Below, in pieces: positions 26,323 through 35,900 of a stretch of 38,120 nucleotides of DNA. The DNA is taken from assembly GCA_910584055.1 (NCBI GenBank), contig CAJTZS010000040.1:1-38120 (forward strand). The letters are read 5' to 3'. Each line of letters begins with the position of its first letter. Position 1 is the first letter of the stretch. A model generated the notes under the pieces. That model had not been told where the DNA came from, searched no databases, and worked only from the letters and a program-made list of their open reading frames with translations. Origin of the DNA: an uncultured Muribaculaceae bacterium. GTDB taxonomy: Bacteria; Bacteroidota; Bacteroidia; Bacteroidales; Muribaculaceae. Position numbers and translations under genes: made by a program.

Positions 26323-27513
26323 CTATCGGCTCACCCGCCATGCAGAAATCACTTTACGGGATATCGAACGCAAATTGAGGAGTATTATGGCCGCAGTAAG
26401 TGCGATCCCTACTGCAAGCATCACCCAGACCGTGCCGGGGGCGGCATCCAGTCCTTTTATGGCCGGGAGATAAAACGCTCTCAGCAGGAAAACGCAAGCC
26501 GTGGCGAGTATCCATGCGCCGACAGACGCTAAAATCACTATGCGTCGGTACGGGGCTCCGACAGTCCGTAAGTCATATCCGAGCATCAGGAGTGAATGAA
26601 GTTTGTCGCGGTTCTTCTCCATCAGAAGGGAAATGGACAATAAGAGAATAAAGAATGACAGAAGCGTTATAACCACCCCTATTGCCAGCACAATCCCTAC
26701 GACAACACGCAAAAGGAACGAGGCGGAAGTGGCGCTCTTGTCGCCGGCGATCTCATAATCATGTTCGGTCATATAATCCTTTATCGCCACATCGCCCGGA
26801 CTCGAGACTTCTATTATCATACGCGACGGATCTTTCATTCTTCCCGTGCCAAGCCGCGCGTTGCTCCAGTCCATGAATTCCTGAGGCACAAGAATCGTGT
26901 TCAGGCGGTTGGAATATCCCGCCACGCGGCCATGGAACTGCACGCCGCGCATGCCGTCGTCGCTGCGGAGAGTAAGTGTGAGCGGAATGCCGCTCATCAA
27001 CCCTTCCGACATCTGCGGCAAACCCGCCGACGATGCGAAACCGAAATTATATAGCGTAAGGTAATCCTTCGATATGATCACCGGAATTTCGTCATCTCCA
27101 TCTCTCCACCGCCATTGCGATGCCGGGACATCTACAAAATCGCCGGGAATCGATTCAAAAAACATATGTGTTGACAATCCTCTCCCCTGCTGCATCAGCG
27201 ATGCCGACACCCGATAGTCGGCCGAGGAGAAAGGTGCTGCCCTTTTCACCCACGGCTGCTTCTCTATATCTTCCCTTTCGCTTGTCGAGAAGCCTGTTGC
27301 ACCTCCGAATGTATTCTCCGATGTGACACGCTTGTTGATCACCATATAGTCGGAACGGATAAAGCTGTCATCGTCTTCCCATATAGATTTTGCATCGATA
27401 AAAAACTGTATTCCACCGAGAATGATTGCAAGTCCGAGGAAGTTGGAAAGCACGAACCCTGCAATCCTCGCCGGCGAAATGTTTTTACGTAGCAACCGGT
27501 CAGCTATATTCAT
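26323..27513 (-). CDS. FtsX/MacB-type ABC transporter permease
   Basis: Inner-membrane permease, 396 aa, with the MacB/FtsX layout. One helix is near the N-terminus (about residues 17-39, GFVLSNFLGLAIILGGIQFF). A large periplasmic domain of about 230 residues follows, then three C-terminal helices (LLRVVVGIVLAIGVVITLLSF, IVILASVGAWILATACVFLL and WVMLAVGIALTAAIILL). This type uses ATP hydrolysis for mechanical work across the periplasm or for lipoprotein/peptide export, not for import. It overlaps the ATPase gene by four bases (ATGA), so the two are coupled. Substrate unknown. The DUF4836 lipoprotein of the same operon may be a partner. Confidence 0.85.
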   Translation of the reverse strand: MNIADRLLRKNISPARIAGFVLSNFLGLAIILGGIQFFIDAKSIWEDDDSFIRSDYMVINKRVTSENTFGGATGFSTSEREDIEKQPWVKRAAPFSSADYRVSASLMQQGRGLSTHMFFESIPGDFVDVPASQWRWRDGDDEIPVIISKDYLTLYNFGFASSAGLPQMSEGLMSGIPLTLTLRSDDGMRGVQFHGRVAGYSNRLNTILVPQEFMDWSNARLGTGRMKDPSRMIIEVSSPGDVAIKDYMTEHDYEIAGDKSATSASFLLRVVVGIVLAIGVVITLLSFFILLLSISLLMEKNRDKLHSLLMLGYDLRTVGAPYRRIVILASVGAWILATACVFLLRAFYLPAIKGLDAAPGTVWVMLAVGIALTAAIILLNLRSISRKVISAWRVSR

Positions 27514-28163
27514 AGTGATAGTTTTTTAGCATTCTGAAGTAAAAGCGGATTACCCACCGAGGTGGAAACCACAGCCGCGCCCTGACTTTCAGCCTCCCGG
27601 GCAATCATCGCGGCGGCAATCCTGTTGTTCTCTTCATCGAGATGGCTCACCGGCTCGTCAAGAAATAAAAAGTCGAAAGGCTGGCAAAGGCTGCGGATTA
27701 TCGCCACCCTCTGTTGCTGTCCGATCGACATCCGCCCTGCTGGATAATCACGGCGAGCTGCGATGCCAAGCTCTTCAAGGCGGCATTCAATCTCTTTATC
27801 GTCAAGATGGTTTGTCAGGCGGTTCTTGAGTTGTATATTCTCCCATGCCGTCAACTCCGGGAAAAGGTCAAGTTCCTGCGGGAGATATGCGATATGCCGG
27901 CGGCGTATCTCCTGCCAGTCGGCGATTGAGAAATCCCGTGCATCCTTCCCATTGAAGCAAAGCTCACCCCTGTAATCTACGCGGGCACCATAAATATATG
28001 CGCACATCGAAGACTTCCCCGCGCCGCTGGCTGCTTCTATGAGATAATTGTCGCCCCGATATAACTCAAGACAATTATCCCAGACATCCGACTCCGGAAT
28101 ATCCTCATCCGCAAACACTTCAGGAAGCATTCCCCGGAGCCTTATCTCGTTTATCCTTTCCAT
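27510..28163 (-). CDS. ABC transporter ATP-binding protein, atypical
   Basis: ABC ATPase, 217 aa from the ATG at 28163 (a TTG lies one codon upstream). Walker A is AASGAGKSS (residues 44-52; the first Gly is Ala), the Q-loop is YLPQELDLFPELTAWEN (93-109), the signature is MSIGQQQRV (145-153, Ser-Ile in place of Ser-Gly), Walker B is FDFLFLDEP (163-171, Glu170 present) and the D-loop is SHLDEEN. At the switch position, where a His is expected after the last core strand, the sequence is VVSTSVGNP. The missing His could lower hydrolysis. It pairs with the overlapping FtsX-type permease and follows the DUF4836 gene by 16 bases. Confidence 0.88.
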   Translation of the reverse strand: MERINEIRLRGMLPEVFADEDIPESDVWDNCLELYRGDNYLIEAASGAGKSSMCAYIYGARVDYRGELCFNGKDARDFSIADWQEIRRRHIAYLPQELDLFPELTAWENIQLKNRLTNHLDDKEIECRLEELGIAARRDYPAGRMSIGQQQRVAIIRSLCQPFDFLFLDEPVSHLDEENNRIAAAMIAREAESQGAAVVSTSVGNPLLLQNAKKLSL

Positions 28164-28179
28164 CAACTTTAGAACTTGT

Positions 28180-29502
28180 TTATTGGGCGGATTCGATCAG
28201 GGCGAGGAGGATGTTTTTCTTGCTGTCTTTACCTTTCACCTTGACTTCAGCCTGCAAGCCGCCTTTCTCCGGTTTGAAGGTCATAGACATCGTGCTTATG
28301 GCAGACAGGTTCATAGGTTTCTCTTCTCCGCCGTAAACCACGCCGGCGAGCGCCCCCTTTAGCACATCCGCAGCATCGGCTGCAGGCAACGGACCCGAAA
28401 CCTCACCTTTGCTGATACGTAAAAATTTATCCTCCTTGCTTACTGTCAGTCCGAACTGTCCCAGAGCATTTGCAAGGTCGGAAGTTCCGTGACCTGTTGT
28501 GGAAATCAAACCGTTCACATTCCCTACAGCCAAAGCGGCGGCGCACGTGCCGTCAACACAAGATACCATCCCTGCAAGCATCCCTATCATTGAGAACCCC
28601 TTACCGCCGGTCTCCTCCTTGAGTTTATTCACCATGTCCGGGCTTACCGCAAGCGCGAGATAGGTTTCTCCCGAGCCTCCGATTTTACGGATAACGTCTC
28701 CGTCTATCTTGGCGGCGGGGAAATTGAATTTGGCGATTCCACCCTTGGAATTATGCACCGTCATCTCGGCATCGAGTTCCCCTTTGTTGAAATCGAGTTC
28801 CCACATGAATTCCACGGCATCAACAAACATCGCCTCCATGGCCATTGTCGCCGATGCGCGGGATGTGAAGTCAAGACCCATCGAATTCAGACATCCCTTA
28901 ATGTCACCCCAACCTTCCATATCGTGCTCCAAGTCTTCAAGATTGGCGGCAATTTCGTTGGAGAGGATGCTCTGTTTCTCACTGAGCGACACGAAATGCT
29001 TCACATCATTGGCATTGACAGTGTTGTTCGAGTTTGTGCACATCCAGAATCTGTCGCCGGATATAGCCACATTACCACATACCTCTGTCTCACCTTCAGC
29101 ACGGAATTTCTCTCCGTATTCTTTCTCTATGAAAGCCTTGAACTTTTCAGTGTCGGCAATGAACCCCGTGAAATAAGTATTGTAACCTTCGATAAAGAGT
29201 GCCGCCACGGATGGATCTATACCTCCATTCTGAATGCGGGCAAGAAACTCCTTGTTCTCCGCATTCTTAGATGCCTCAAGAGCCTTGACCAATTCCTTAC
29301 CGGGGGTCACATCCGTTCCGTCTACTTTGCAGCCGGCCTTTTCGAGAATCGACTTCAAGTCCGCCACAGCCACCATCGAGGCATCGGCGGGAATTGTCTG
29401 CAACAATCCGCGCACATCACCTGCACGGTCTGACGAACAAGCCGCCATAATCACAAGCGTCATCATCGCGACGCTATAAAGGATCCCTTTAATTCTATTC
29501 AT
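28180..29502 (-). CDS. DUF4836-family lipoprotein
   Basis: Lipoprotein (IMAAC, Cys22 from the ATG at 29502), 440 aa. It matches the Bacteroidetes DUF4836 family as I know it, for example by the opening IPADASMVAVADLKSILEKAG and the later internal repeat-like blocks. The function of the family is not known. The ATG is chosen over a TTG at 29508. A -7 box lies 19 bases upstream of the start. The gene is the first of a three-gene unit with the ATPase and permease, which suggests that it supplies a periplasmic or outer-membrane component for that transporter. This link is only inferred. Confidence 0.82.
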   Translation of the reverse strand: MNRIKGILYSVAMMTLVIMAACSSDRAGDVRGLLQTIPADASMVAVADLKSILEKAGCKVDGTDVTPGKELVKALEASKNAENKEFLARIQNGGIDPSVAALFIEGYNTYFTGFIADTEKFKAFIEKEYGEKFRAEGETEVCGNVAISGDRFWMCTNSNNTVNANDVKHFVSLSEKQSILSNEIAANLEDLEHDMEGWGDIKGCLNSMGLDFTSRASATMAMEAMFVDAVEFMWELDFNKGELDAEMTVHNSKGGIAKFNFPAAKIDGDVIRKIGGSGETYLALAVSPDMVNKLKEETGGKGFSMIGMLAGMVSCVDGTCAAALAVGNVNGLISTTGHGTSDLANALGQFGLTVSKEDKFLRISKGEVSGPLPAADAADVLKGALAGVVYGGEEKPMNLSAISTMSMTFKPEKGGLQAEVKVKGKDSKKNILLALIESAQ

Positions 29503-29521
29503 AATCAAGCATATTTGACGA

Positions 29522-29529
29522 CAAATTTA
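29522..29529 (-). promoter_or_regulatory. -7 box for the DUF4836-ABC operon
   Basis: On the minus strand this reads TAAATTTG, a full match to TAnnTTTG, 19 bases before the ATG at 29502. It directly follows the T-run of the GH27 terminator. The same octamer occurs before GH27 and before the right-edge sigma gene. No clear -33 element could be placed, because the terminator occupies that region. Confidence 0.5.
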
Positions 29530-29530
29530 C

Positions 29531-29568
29531 AAAAAAATCCTTGACCGCACATATGGTCAAGGATTTTT
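29531..29568 (-). terminator. terminator after GH27
   Basis: The stem TCCTTGACC (29538-29546) pairs with GGTCAAGGA (29555-29563) around an eight-base loop, with A/T tracts outside. On the minus strand the stem is followed by seven T's, a standard intrinsic terminator for the GH27 PUL, 43 bases past the GH27 stop. Confidence 0.85.
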
Positions 29569-29610
29569 CTTTCCTGTTCAGTTTTATTTTCCATCAAACA
29601 GACAGGCCGG

Positions 29611-31194
29611 TCAATAGATGCGGAGCATCACCGCGCCATGGGGGTTCACCGTCGAGGTGTGGTCGCCGTCGGTTTCAGCGATATCTTTCTGTCGCCAAAG
29701 GTCGCGGACCGTTTTCTTCTCGTAGAAGCCAAGCTGTTTGAGCTTGATGGTGATGTCTCTGGGCGCAAGGGTCTTGTTGAAAAGTCCCACGGCCATTGAG
29801 CCGTCTTCAAGTTGCTTCACATATACGGCCTCTTCAGCCGTTTCGACGATGGGAGCGCCGTGCACCCCGAGGGGATCCTGGTTGACGTCTATCACCTCAT
29901 CGTTGGTGAGCAGGGAGAGCGTGAAATCGTCGAGACGTGCAAGGTCGCAACCTATAAGCAGAGGGGAGGCGAAAAGGCTCCAGAGGGTCATATGTGTATA
30001 TTGTTCGTCAGGAGTTAGCTTCGTGTAATGAAGCTTCGGCCCCCACCCCACAAGCCCCACCACGAGCATGTCGGCATCCGGCCAATGCCCCGGACCGCTC
30101 CAGGGAGCCCATCGGCTCTGGTTGAAACCGATCTTGCTGAAATTTTCCCAGGTGTCGCGGATGTCGCCCGTGGTTCGCCAACAATCGGCATATTTCACCA
30201 GCGCCGGGGCGTCGCAGAGGGGGGCGTTGTTGGAAAGGCTGTAGACGATGTCGCGGTCTGTGGCACGCAAAGCATCGTGCATCTCCCTGATATGCTCCAC
30301 GTCGTTAGGTTTCCAGTCATATTTGAGATAGTCAACCTTCCATTCCGCCCATTGTTTCGCGTCATTTTCCACAAAAGAATAAGGGGAGTGATAACGAACC
30401 TGCTTACGGTATTGCATATAATTACCCTCCGGAAGAGTGAAGCGGTAGTTTTCATTTTTCTTACCCTCCTCAATCCAATTGTATTTCCCGTCGGGAGTGT
30501 CGGCATAGCTACCGATGTGGGCGGCGTAGGTACCCACCCTGGGCGAAGAATAAATACCTAATTTCAGACCGAGGTCGTGCACCTCTTTAGTGAGCGCCGC
30601 CATGTCGGGGAATTTGGTGTTCGGCATTATGGCGTTGTATTTCCCGCCGCGGTTACCTTGCCATCCGTCATCAATGTTTATGTATGTCCATCCATGGTTC
30701 ACGAGCCCCTTGTCGTGCATTGCGCGGGCAGAGGAGAGAACCTGCTCCTGGGTCACGTCGCGACCCCAGCAGTTCCATGAGTTCCACCCCATCGGAGGAG
30801 TCAAGGCTATCCGGTCTCCGACAACTATCTTAAGGTTGCGCTTTGCCGTGCCGAATTTATTGGTGGCGGTGAGCTCAACCACATATTCTCCCCGCTCTCC
30901 GGCGCGTCCCGTGATGCGCCCGGTTTTGGGGTCAAGGATCAAACCGGCTGGAAGATTCTTTGCGGCAAACGTCATCGGACGTTCGCCACTCGCAGCTATA
31001 GAAAAAAGGAACTGAGACCCCGGGCGGACACCAAAAACCCTTGCTCCGTTTATACGTGGTTCTTTCCCCGGTTTCGGGGTCAATATATACTTTGAATAAT
31101 TCGGCACCTCCACCGTCTTTGGTTTCTGCGCTACACCGGCCGATGCGATCGCAAGCATCCCGGCTAAAGCAAACATTTTAATTTTCATTGACAT
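29611..31194 (-). CDS. GH27 glycosidase, probable alpha-galactosidase
   Basis: Family GH27 retaining enzyme, 527 aa from the ATG at 31194 (or 31188). The signal peptide ends about SAGVAQ. An immunoglobulin-like (He_PIG-type) domain at about residues 45-125 includes LPAGLILDPKTGRITG. The (beta/alpha)8 catalytic domain starts at LTPPMGWNSWNCWG. The nucleophile Asp293 is in DYLKYDWKPND. The acid/base Asp344 is in WRTTGDIRDTW, in the position of Asp231 of human alpha-galactosidase A. An insertion of about 50 residues (220-270) follows the strand YSSPRVGTYAAH. Alpha-galactosidase is the default activity; some GH27 members act on beta-L-arabinopyranosides or isomalto-oligosaccharides. It closes the MBL-susC-susD unit. 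Confidence 0.93.
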   Translation of the reverse strand: MSMKIKMFALAGMLAIASAGVAQKPKTVEVPNYSKYILTPKPGKEPRINGARVFGVRPGSQFLFSIAASGERPMTFAAKNLPAGLILDPKTGRITGRAGERGEYVVELTATNKFGTAKRNLKIVVGDRIALTPPMGWNSWNCWGRDVTQEQVLSSARAMHDKGLVNHGWTYINIDDGWQGNRGGKYNAIMPNTKFPDMAALTKEVHDLGLKLGIYSSPRVGTYAAHIGSYADTPDGKYNWIEEGKKNENYRFTLPEGNYMQYRKQVRYHSPYSFVENDAKQWAEWKVDYLKYDWKPNDVEHIREMHDALRATDRDIVYSLSNNAPLCDAPALVKYADCWRTTGDIRDTWENFSKIGFNQSRWAPWSGPGHWPDADMLVVGLVGWGPKLHYTKLTPDEQYTHMTLWSLFASPLLIGCDLARLDDFTLSLLTNDEVIDVNQDPLGVHGAPIVETAEEAVYVKQLEDGSMAVGLFNKTLAPRDITIKLKQLGFYEKKTVRDLWRQKDIAETDGDHTSTVNPHGAVMLRIY

Positions 31195-31215
31195 TTTAAA
31201 CAACTTCTAAGTTAC

Positions 31216-31270
31216 GAATTGTCGGTTTATGCACAAATTTACAAAAATTATCCACATAAACCGACAATTC
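31216..31270 (-). promoter_or_regulatory. 16-bp inverted repeat bracketing a -7 box, upstream of GH27
   Basis: The repeat GAATTGTCGGTTTATG (31216-31231) is matched by its exact complement at 31255-31270, with a 23-base spacer. The spacer contains TAAATTTG on the minus strand (31234-31241), a consensus -7 box 39 bases before the GH27 ATG. The repeat may be a protein-binding site around an internal promoter or an RNA hairpin between susD and GH27. Confidence 0.7.
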
Positions 31271-31286
31271 AATCAACATTTTAAAA

Positions 31287-32942
31287 CTAATACCCGGGAT
31301 TCTGTTCGAGGAGAGGATTCGCGTAGATAGCCTCGGAGGGGATGCAGAACACGTTGCGCGTTTCAGGTGTCGGCTCTTTGTCCCACCACTTCTCTGTGGT
31401 GAAAAGTCCCCAGCGCACAAGATCCGTGCGGCGGTGCGCCTCCCCTAAAAATTCAATCATATATTCATCCGCCAGGCGGTAGATGTCAAGATTGGAAGCC
31501 GTGACAGGATCCGGATCCGTCCCGTTCTCGAAATTGCGTTTGCGCACGGAGTTTATAAGCTTGGCCGCCCCTTCTTTGTCACCACGGTGGAAACGGCATT
31601 CGGCCAGATTATAGACAACTTCGGTAAACCTCATCACCGGGAAATCCGGATTATAAAGCAGGAGCACATCCTTATCATTGGGCACAGGCATCTTAACCAG
31701 ACGTATGCCGGAATTCTCATCGCCGGCAAGCATGTCGCTTTTATTTCCGGTGATATTCACGTAATCCACAAGCACTATCTGTTTGCCGTTCTTAAGCTTA
31801 GTCCCCTTCACCACCTTACCGGTGTGGGGATTCTTCTGCAATCCCATAAGGAACATCCCTTCATATTTGCCGTCGCCATTGTAGACATAAGGTTTCTTGC
31901 GGAGGTCTTCCTCATGGAACTTGGCGAAAGGACGCCCCATCTTCGTGGTGTAGGGCACACCCTCTTTCTCCAGCGACGGTGCAAGCTGAAATCCGTTGTA
32001 ACACTTGCCCAACGAACCGCAATCGAAATAATTCTTCGCGTTGTAGGGATACATACGGGTGTTACATCCTTTGAACTCCTCTTTGGATGTCTCGGAAGGT
32101 ATATACCACATCGCCTCAGGAGATTCATGATTTGTGAAACAATGCGGGCCATACCATGTGGGGTCCAGCTCATACACACCATACTTGCCATCGTATATAT
32201 CCTGAAGAATCGTTTCGGCATCCGCATACCTGTCTTCGCCAATGAAGGCGACAGCATTCAGATAAAGTTGCGCGAGAAGCATCGCGCCGGCACCCATCGT
32301 GATGTAGCCGTCCTGATGTTCCGAAAGGGATTCGCGTTTGTGAAGGTTCGGAATCGCGGCTTTCAGCGTGCGCTCGATATAATCGAAGTTCTCTTTGCGG
32401 GAATTACGCGCTTTCGGCTTATCGTTGGGAGACGTATAGATCGGCAGGCCTCCGAAGAGGTCGAGGGAACGCATATAGGCATAAGCCATCAATGCGTTTA
32501 GCTGGTTAAGATGGTCCGCCTTGTCCTGCTCCGTAAGACCCAACGCAGGATAGTCAACACCTGAAAGACCCTCTATCGACACCAATGCATGCGAAACAAT
32601 ATAATTCATTTGATTATACGCATTCTTGACCTTGCCGTCTTCCGTGCTCCAGGAGTGACCGTGAAGGCGCACCCAGTCACCGTTGTCGTAAAAATCGGCG
32701 GCACGCGCCGGACAGCACATCTCATCCGTTGTGACTTCCTGCAACAGCCAATAGACGCGCTGGTTATAGAGGTAATGCCAATGACGGAACGGATTCCTCA
32801 ACACGGAATACACACTCTCCTGACTTGTATAGAACGTATCCGGATTGGCTTCCGAATAGAATTTCTCATCGAGGTTGCAACCGGTCAGCGCCATAGTCGC
32901 CACCAGCCCCAAAACCATATTTCTTATTTTTTTGCTTATCAT
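31287..32942 (-). CDS. SusD-like glycan-binding lipoprotein (second PUL)
   Basis: RagB/SusD family, 551 aa, lipoprotein signal MALTGC (Cys22) followed by NLDEKF. Visible features are NPDTFYTSQESVYSVLRN, the helix region LNALMAYAYMRSLDLFGGLP and the C-terminal RRTDLVRWGLFTTEKWW, typical of the family. It pairs with the SusC that ends four bases upstream, and it differs clearly from the starch-type SusD at 21052-22836. The ligand is unknown; the GH27 downstream suggests an alpha-galactose-bearing glycan. Confidence 0.94.
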   Translation of the reverse strand: MISKKIRNMVLGLVATMALTGCNLDEKFYSEANPDTFYTSQESVYSVLRNPFRHWHYLYNQRVYWLLQEVTTDEMCCPARAADFYDNGDWVRLHGHSWSTEDGKVKNAYNQMNYIVSHALVSIEGLSGVDYPALGLTEQDKADHLNQLNALMAYAYMRSLDLFGGLPIYTSPNDKPKARNSRKENFDYIERTLKAAIPNLHKRESLSEHQDGYITMGAGAMLLAQLYLNAVAFIGEDRYADAETILQDIYDGKYGVYELDPTWYGPHCFTNHESPEAMWYIPSETSKEEFKGCNTRMYPYNAKNYFDCGSLGKCYNGFQLAPSLEKEGVPYTTKMGRPFAKFHEEDLRKKPYVYNGDGKYEGMFLMGLQKNPHTGKVVKGTKLKNGKQIVLVDYVNITGNKSDMLAGDENSGIRLVKMPVPNDKDVLLLYNPDFPVMRFTEVVYNLAECRFHRGDKEGAAKLINSVRKRNFENGTDPDPVTASNLDIYRLADEYMIEFLGEAHRRTDLVRWGLFTTEKWWDKEPTPETRNVFCIPSEAIYANPLLEQNPGY

Positions 32943-32946
32943 ATTA

Positions 32947-35900
32947 TCAGAATTTAAGTTGAAGACCGAAAGTCCAGTGAATAGTCTGAGGATACATCGA
33001 AGCTTTGTTCCTTACCTCTTGAACCCCCGGGAAAAGTCCGTTGACACTTTGCTCGGGATTGTAACCCTTGAACTTTGTGAATGTCGCGACATCGCGGGCG
33101 GTGACATAAACGCGTAGGCTCTTCACATATTTCTGCCATTTGGAAAGGTTCAGCGTGTAACCTAAGGATATGGCGTCAATCTTGAAGAAAGATGCATCGG
33201 AGAGGAAATAATCGCACGTTATACGGTTGCCTTTGATATGTTTATTCTCCTCATATGCCGAACGGAGCACGTTCACACCCTGCTGGTTTTGCAAACCGTA
33301 ATAAAGGTTGACCGTGTCGTAGACATCATAGTCTATGTAGCTGCGGCAATTGATGCCGAGATCGAAATCGCGGTAACGGAAAGTATGATCCATAGAGAAC
33401 ACGAGTTTAGGCACACCGTTGCCTACGTAATACTTATTGTCGATTTTGTCATTGCCCTTTGCCGGCACAACGTTCCCCTCCTTGTCATATATCAGCCATT
33501 CCCCGTTTTCATCCACACCGGCGTTCTTGAAAAGCCAGAACTGACCGATAGTCTGGTTGTTGACGAGTTTATGCGTATTGCCCATGCTCTGCGGCAGTCC
33601 GTCGGAAAGGATCTGCGAACTCTCCTCACCGAGATTCTTTATCTTGGAAGTGTTGGAAGAGAAACGCACAGTGGCATCCCAGTCGAAATCCGAAGTGCGG
33701 AATATCCTTCCCGTCAGCTCGAACTCCCAACCGGTATTGGAAAGTGAACCAACGTTCTTCATGATGGTCTTGGCTGTCATCGGGGGAGCCGGTGCCGTGA
33801 CCGCGAAGAGCATATCATCGACGCGACGGTAGAACCAGTCAAACTTACCGGAGAGACGATTGTTGAAGAAACCGAAATCAATTCCGACGTTGAACTCCTT
33901 CTTTTCCTCCCATTTCAAATCAGGATTGGCATTGCGGGCAGACTTATAGGCGGGCCCCCATTCCATACCTCCGGGGGTTGGATACATACCGTCGCTGGCA
34001 TAGGTATAGGTGGTGTAGCCGGCCGCGAAATTGTCATTACCGGTGACACCATAGCCGGCGCGGAGTTTCAGTTCGTCAAGCCATTCCACATCGCGGAGCC
34101 ATGCCTCACGGTTCATGCGCCATCCGGCAGAGACCGACCAGAAATTACCCCACCGGTGGTTCTTACCGAATTTTGAACTCCCTTCGCGGCGATAGCTCAC
34201 CATTGCTATATATCGGTCATCGTAGGAATAATTCGCACGGCCGTACCAGGAAAGGAGGTGTTCTGTTGCGTCTTTGGAAGATGACATGCCCGCAAGACCC
34301 ATGCTGAGGTCTTTTCCCGCACTCATATCCCACGGTCCGATACCATCTACGGTAAAATCGCGGTTGGTCATACTGAAAGCCTCCTGACCAGTCTCATTGA
34401 AATAGCTCCAACCCGCCACTGCATCGAAATGATGCATGTCTCCAAACTCTTTGGTATATGACAGATACGCCTCCCAATTGGTATTGAGACTTTTCTGATA
34501 GCTGTGTGTCGCCTCTCCCAATTTGCCTGAGTCAACACTCTTTCTGTGAAATTGATTGTAGTAGATTGTCCTTGTCCACTGACGCCGGTCAACACCGACC
34601 GAAGCCTGAGCCGTGAAACCGGGGAGGATTGTATATTTCAGGTTCAGGTCGCCCATAAACCACTGGTCGGTACCTTTATAATCCTGATCCATGATGTTTG
34701 CCACCGGATTGAAAAAATCCGCACCGAGGCCGGCTTTGTTTACATTATAATGCGTGGGGTTGTCAGGATCCATCACCGGGATTGTGGGATTCAATGCTAT
34801 GGAGTTCTCCACATCGTTGGCTGTGTTGCGTTGGTCACGGTGCGCCTCGCGGTATTGCATGCGGAGACCGATCTCAAGACGGTTCTCCCAAAGCGAATAA
34901 CGACCGTTGAGACGCGCCGAGTAATCCTTGCGTCCGTCCCCTATCACGATTCCCTGCTGATTTGAATAAGACAGAGATGAATAGAGCGACAACGCCTTTG
35001 TGCCTCCGGTCATGGTGACGGAATGGCGCTGGGAGAAAGGGGTGTCGCGACACATCAGGTCATACCAGTCTGTGCGTGCGCCGAAATCCTCGCCCCTCCC
35101 GTAATCGAGATATTCCTGCGGAGTGAGCATGTCGAGACGTTTGCGCACGCTTTCGATGGAAAACTCTCCGTTGTATGTGACCGTAGCCTTCCCCTCTTTC
35201 GCCTTCTTGGTGGTGACAAGAATAACGCCGGCCGAGGCACGTGTGCCGTAGATTGCACCCGCCGAGGCATCCTTCAGCACATCGATGCTCTCCACATCCT
35301 CCTGGTTTATCGCGCGCAGGTCACCGCCCGGAATCCCGTCGATCACTACGAGAGGCGATGTGCCACCCTTCACCGACGACACGCCGCGGAGCTGATAACC
35401 GTTGGTGGCGTTCGGAGATGAATTACCGCTGATCGTCAACCCCGACACTTTCCCTTGGAGGGCAGTGGCTAAAGTTGCACCTCCCACGCCGGCCATCAAA
35501 TCATCTCCTGATATCGACGTGATGGAGGATGTGACACGTTTCTTCTGCATAGTGCCATATCCCACCACAACGACCTGATCGAGAGTGCGGTCTTCACCCC
35601 GCATAACGACAGGGTATTCCAGCTGCCCCTGTTTCACTTTGATTTTCACAGGGGTCATACCCACAAGTGAAACCTTGAGCGTTTGCCCCGGAACGGCCTG
35701 TATCGAAAAATTGCCGTCGAGATCGGCAACAGATGCCAGGCGCGTGCCTTCCACCGCCACCGTAGCCCCGGTGAGGGGTTCGCCGCCGCCGTCTGTCACC
35801 TTTCCGTTAATCTTCATGGCATTGCCATGCCCGGCAGCGGCTTCCCCTTTGCCTCTTTTCTCTCCCATCTTCGAAACTGTTATAACCTTATCCGACAACA

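Noticed and set aside
31216..31270. Invertible promoter flanked by inverted repeats
   Set aside because: The segment between the arms is only 23 bases, far shorter than known Bacteroides invertible promoters, and no recombinase gene is nearby.
31587..32501. 304-residue ORF on plus strand antisense to the second susD
   Set aside because: It mirrors the codon pattern of the susD gene on the other strand and shows no family motif or start context.
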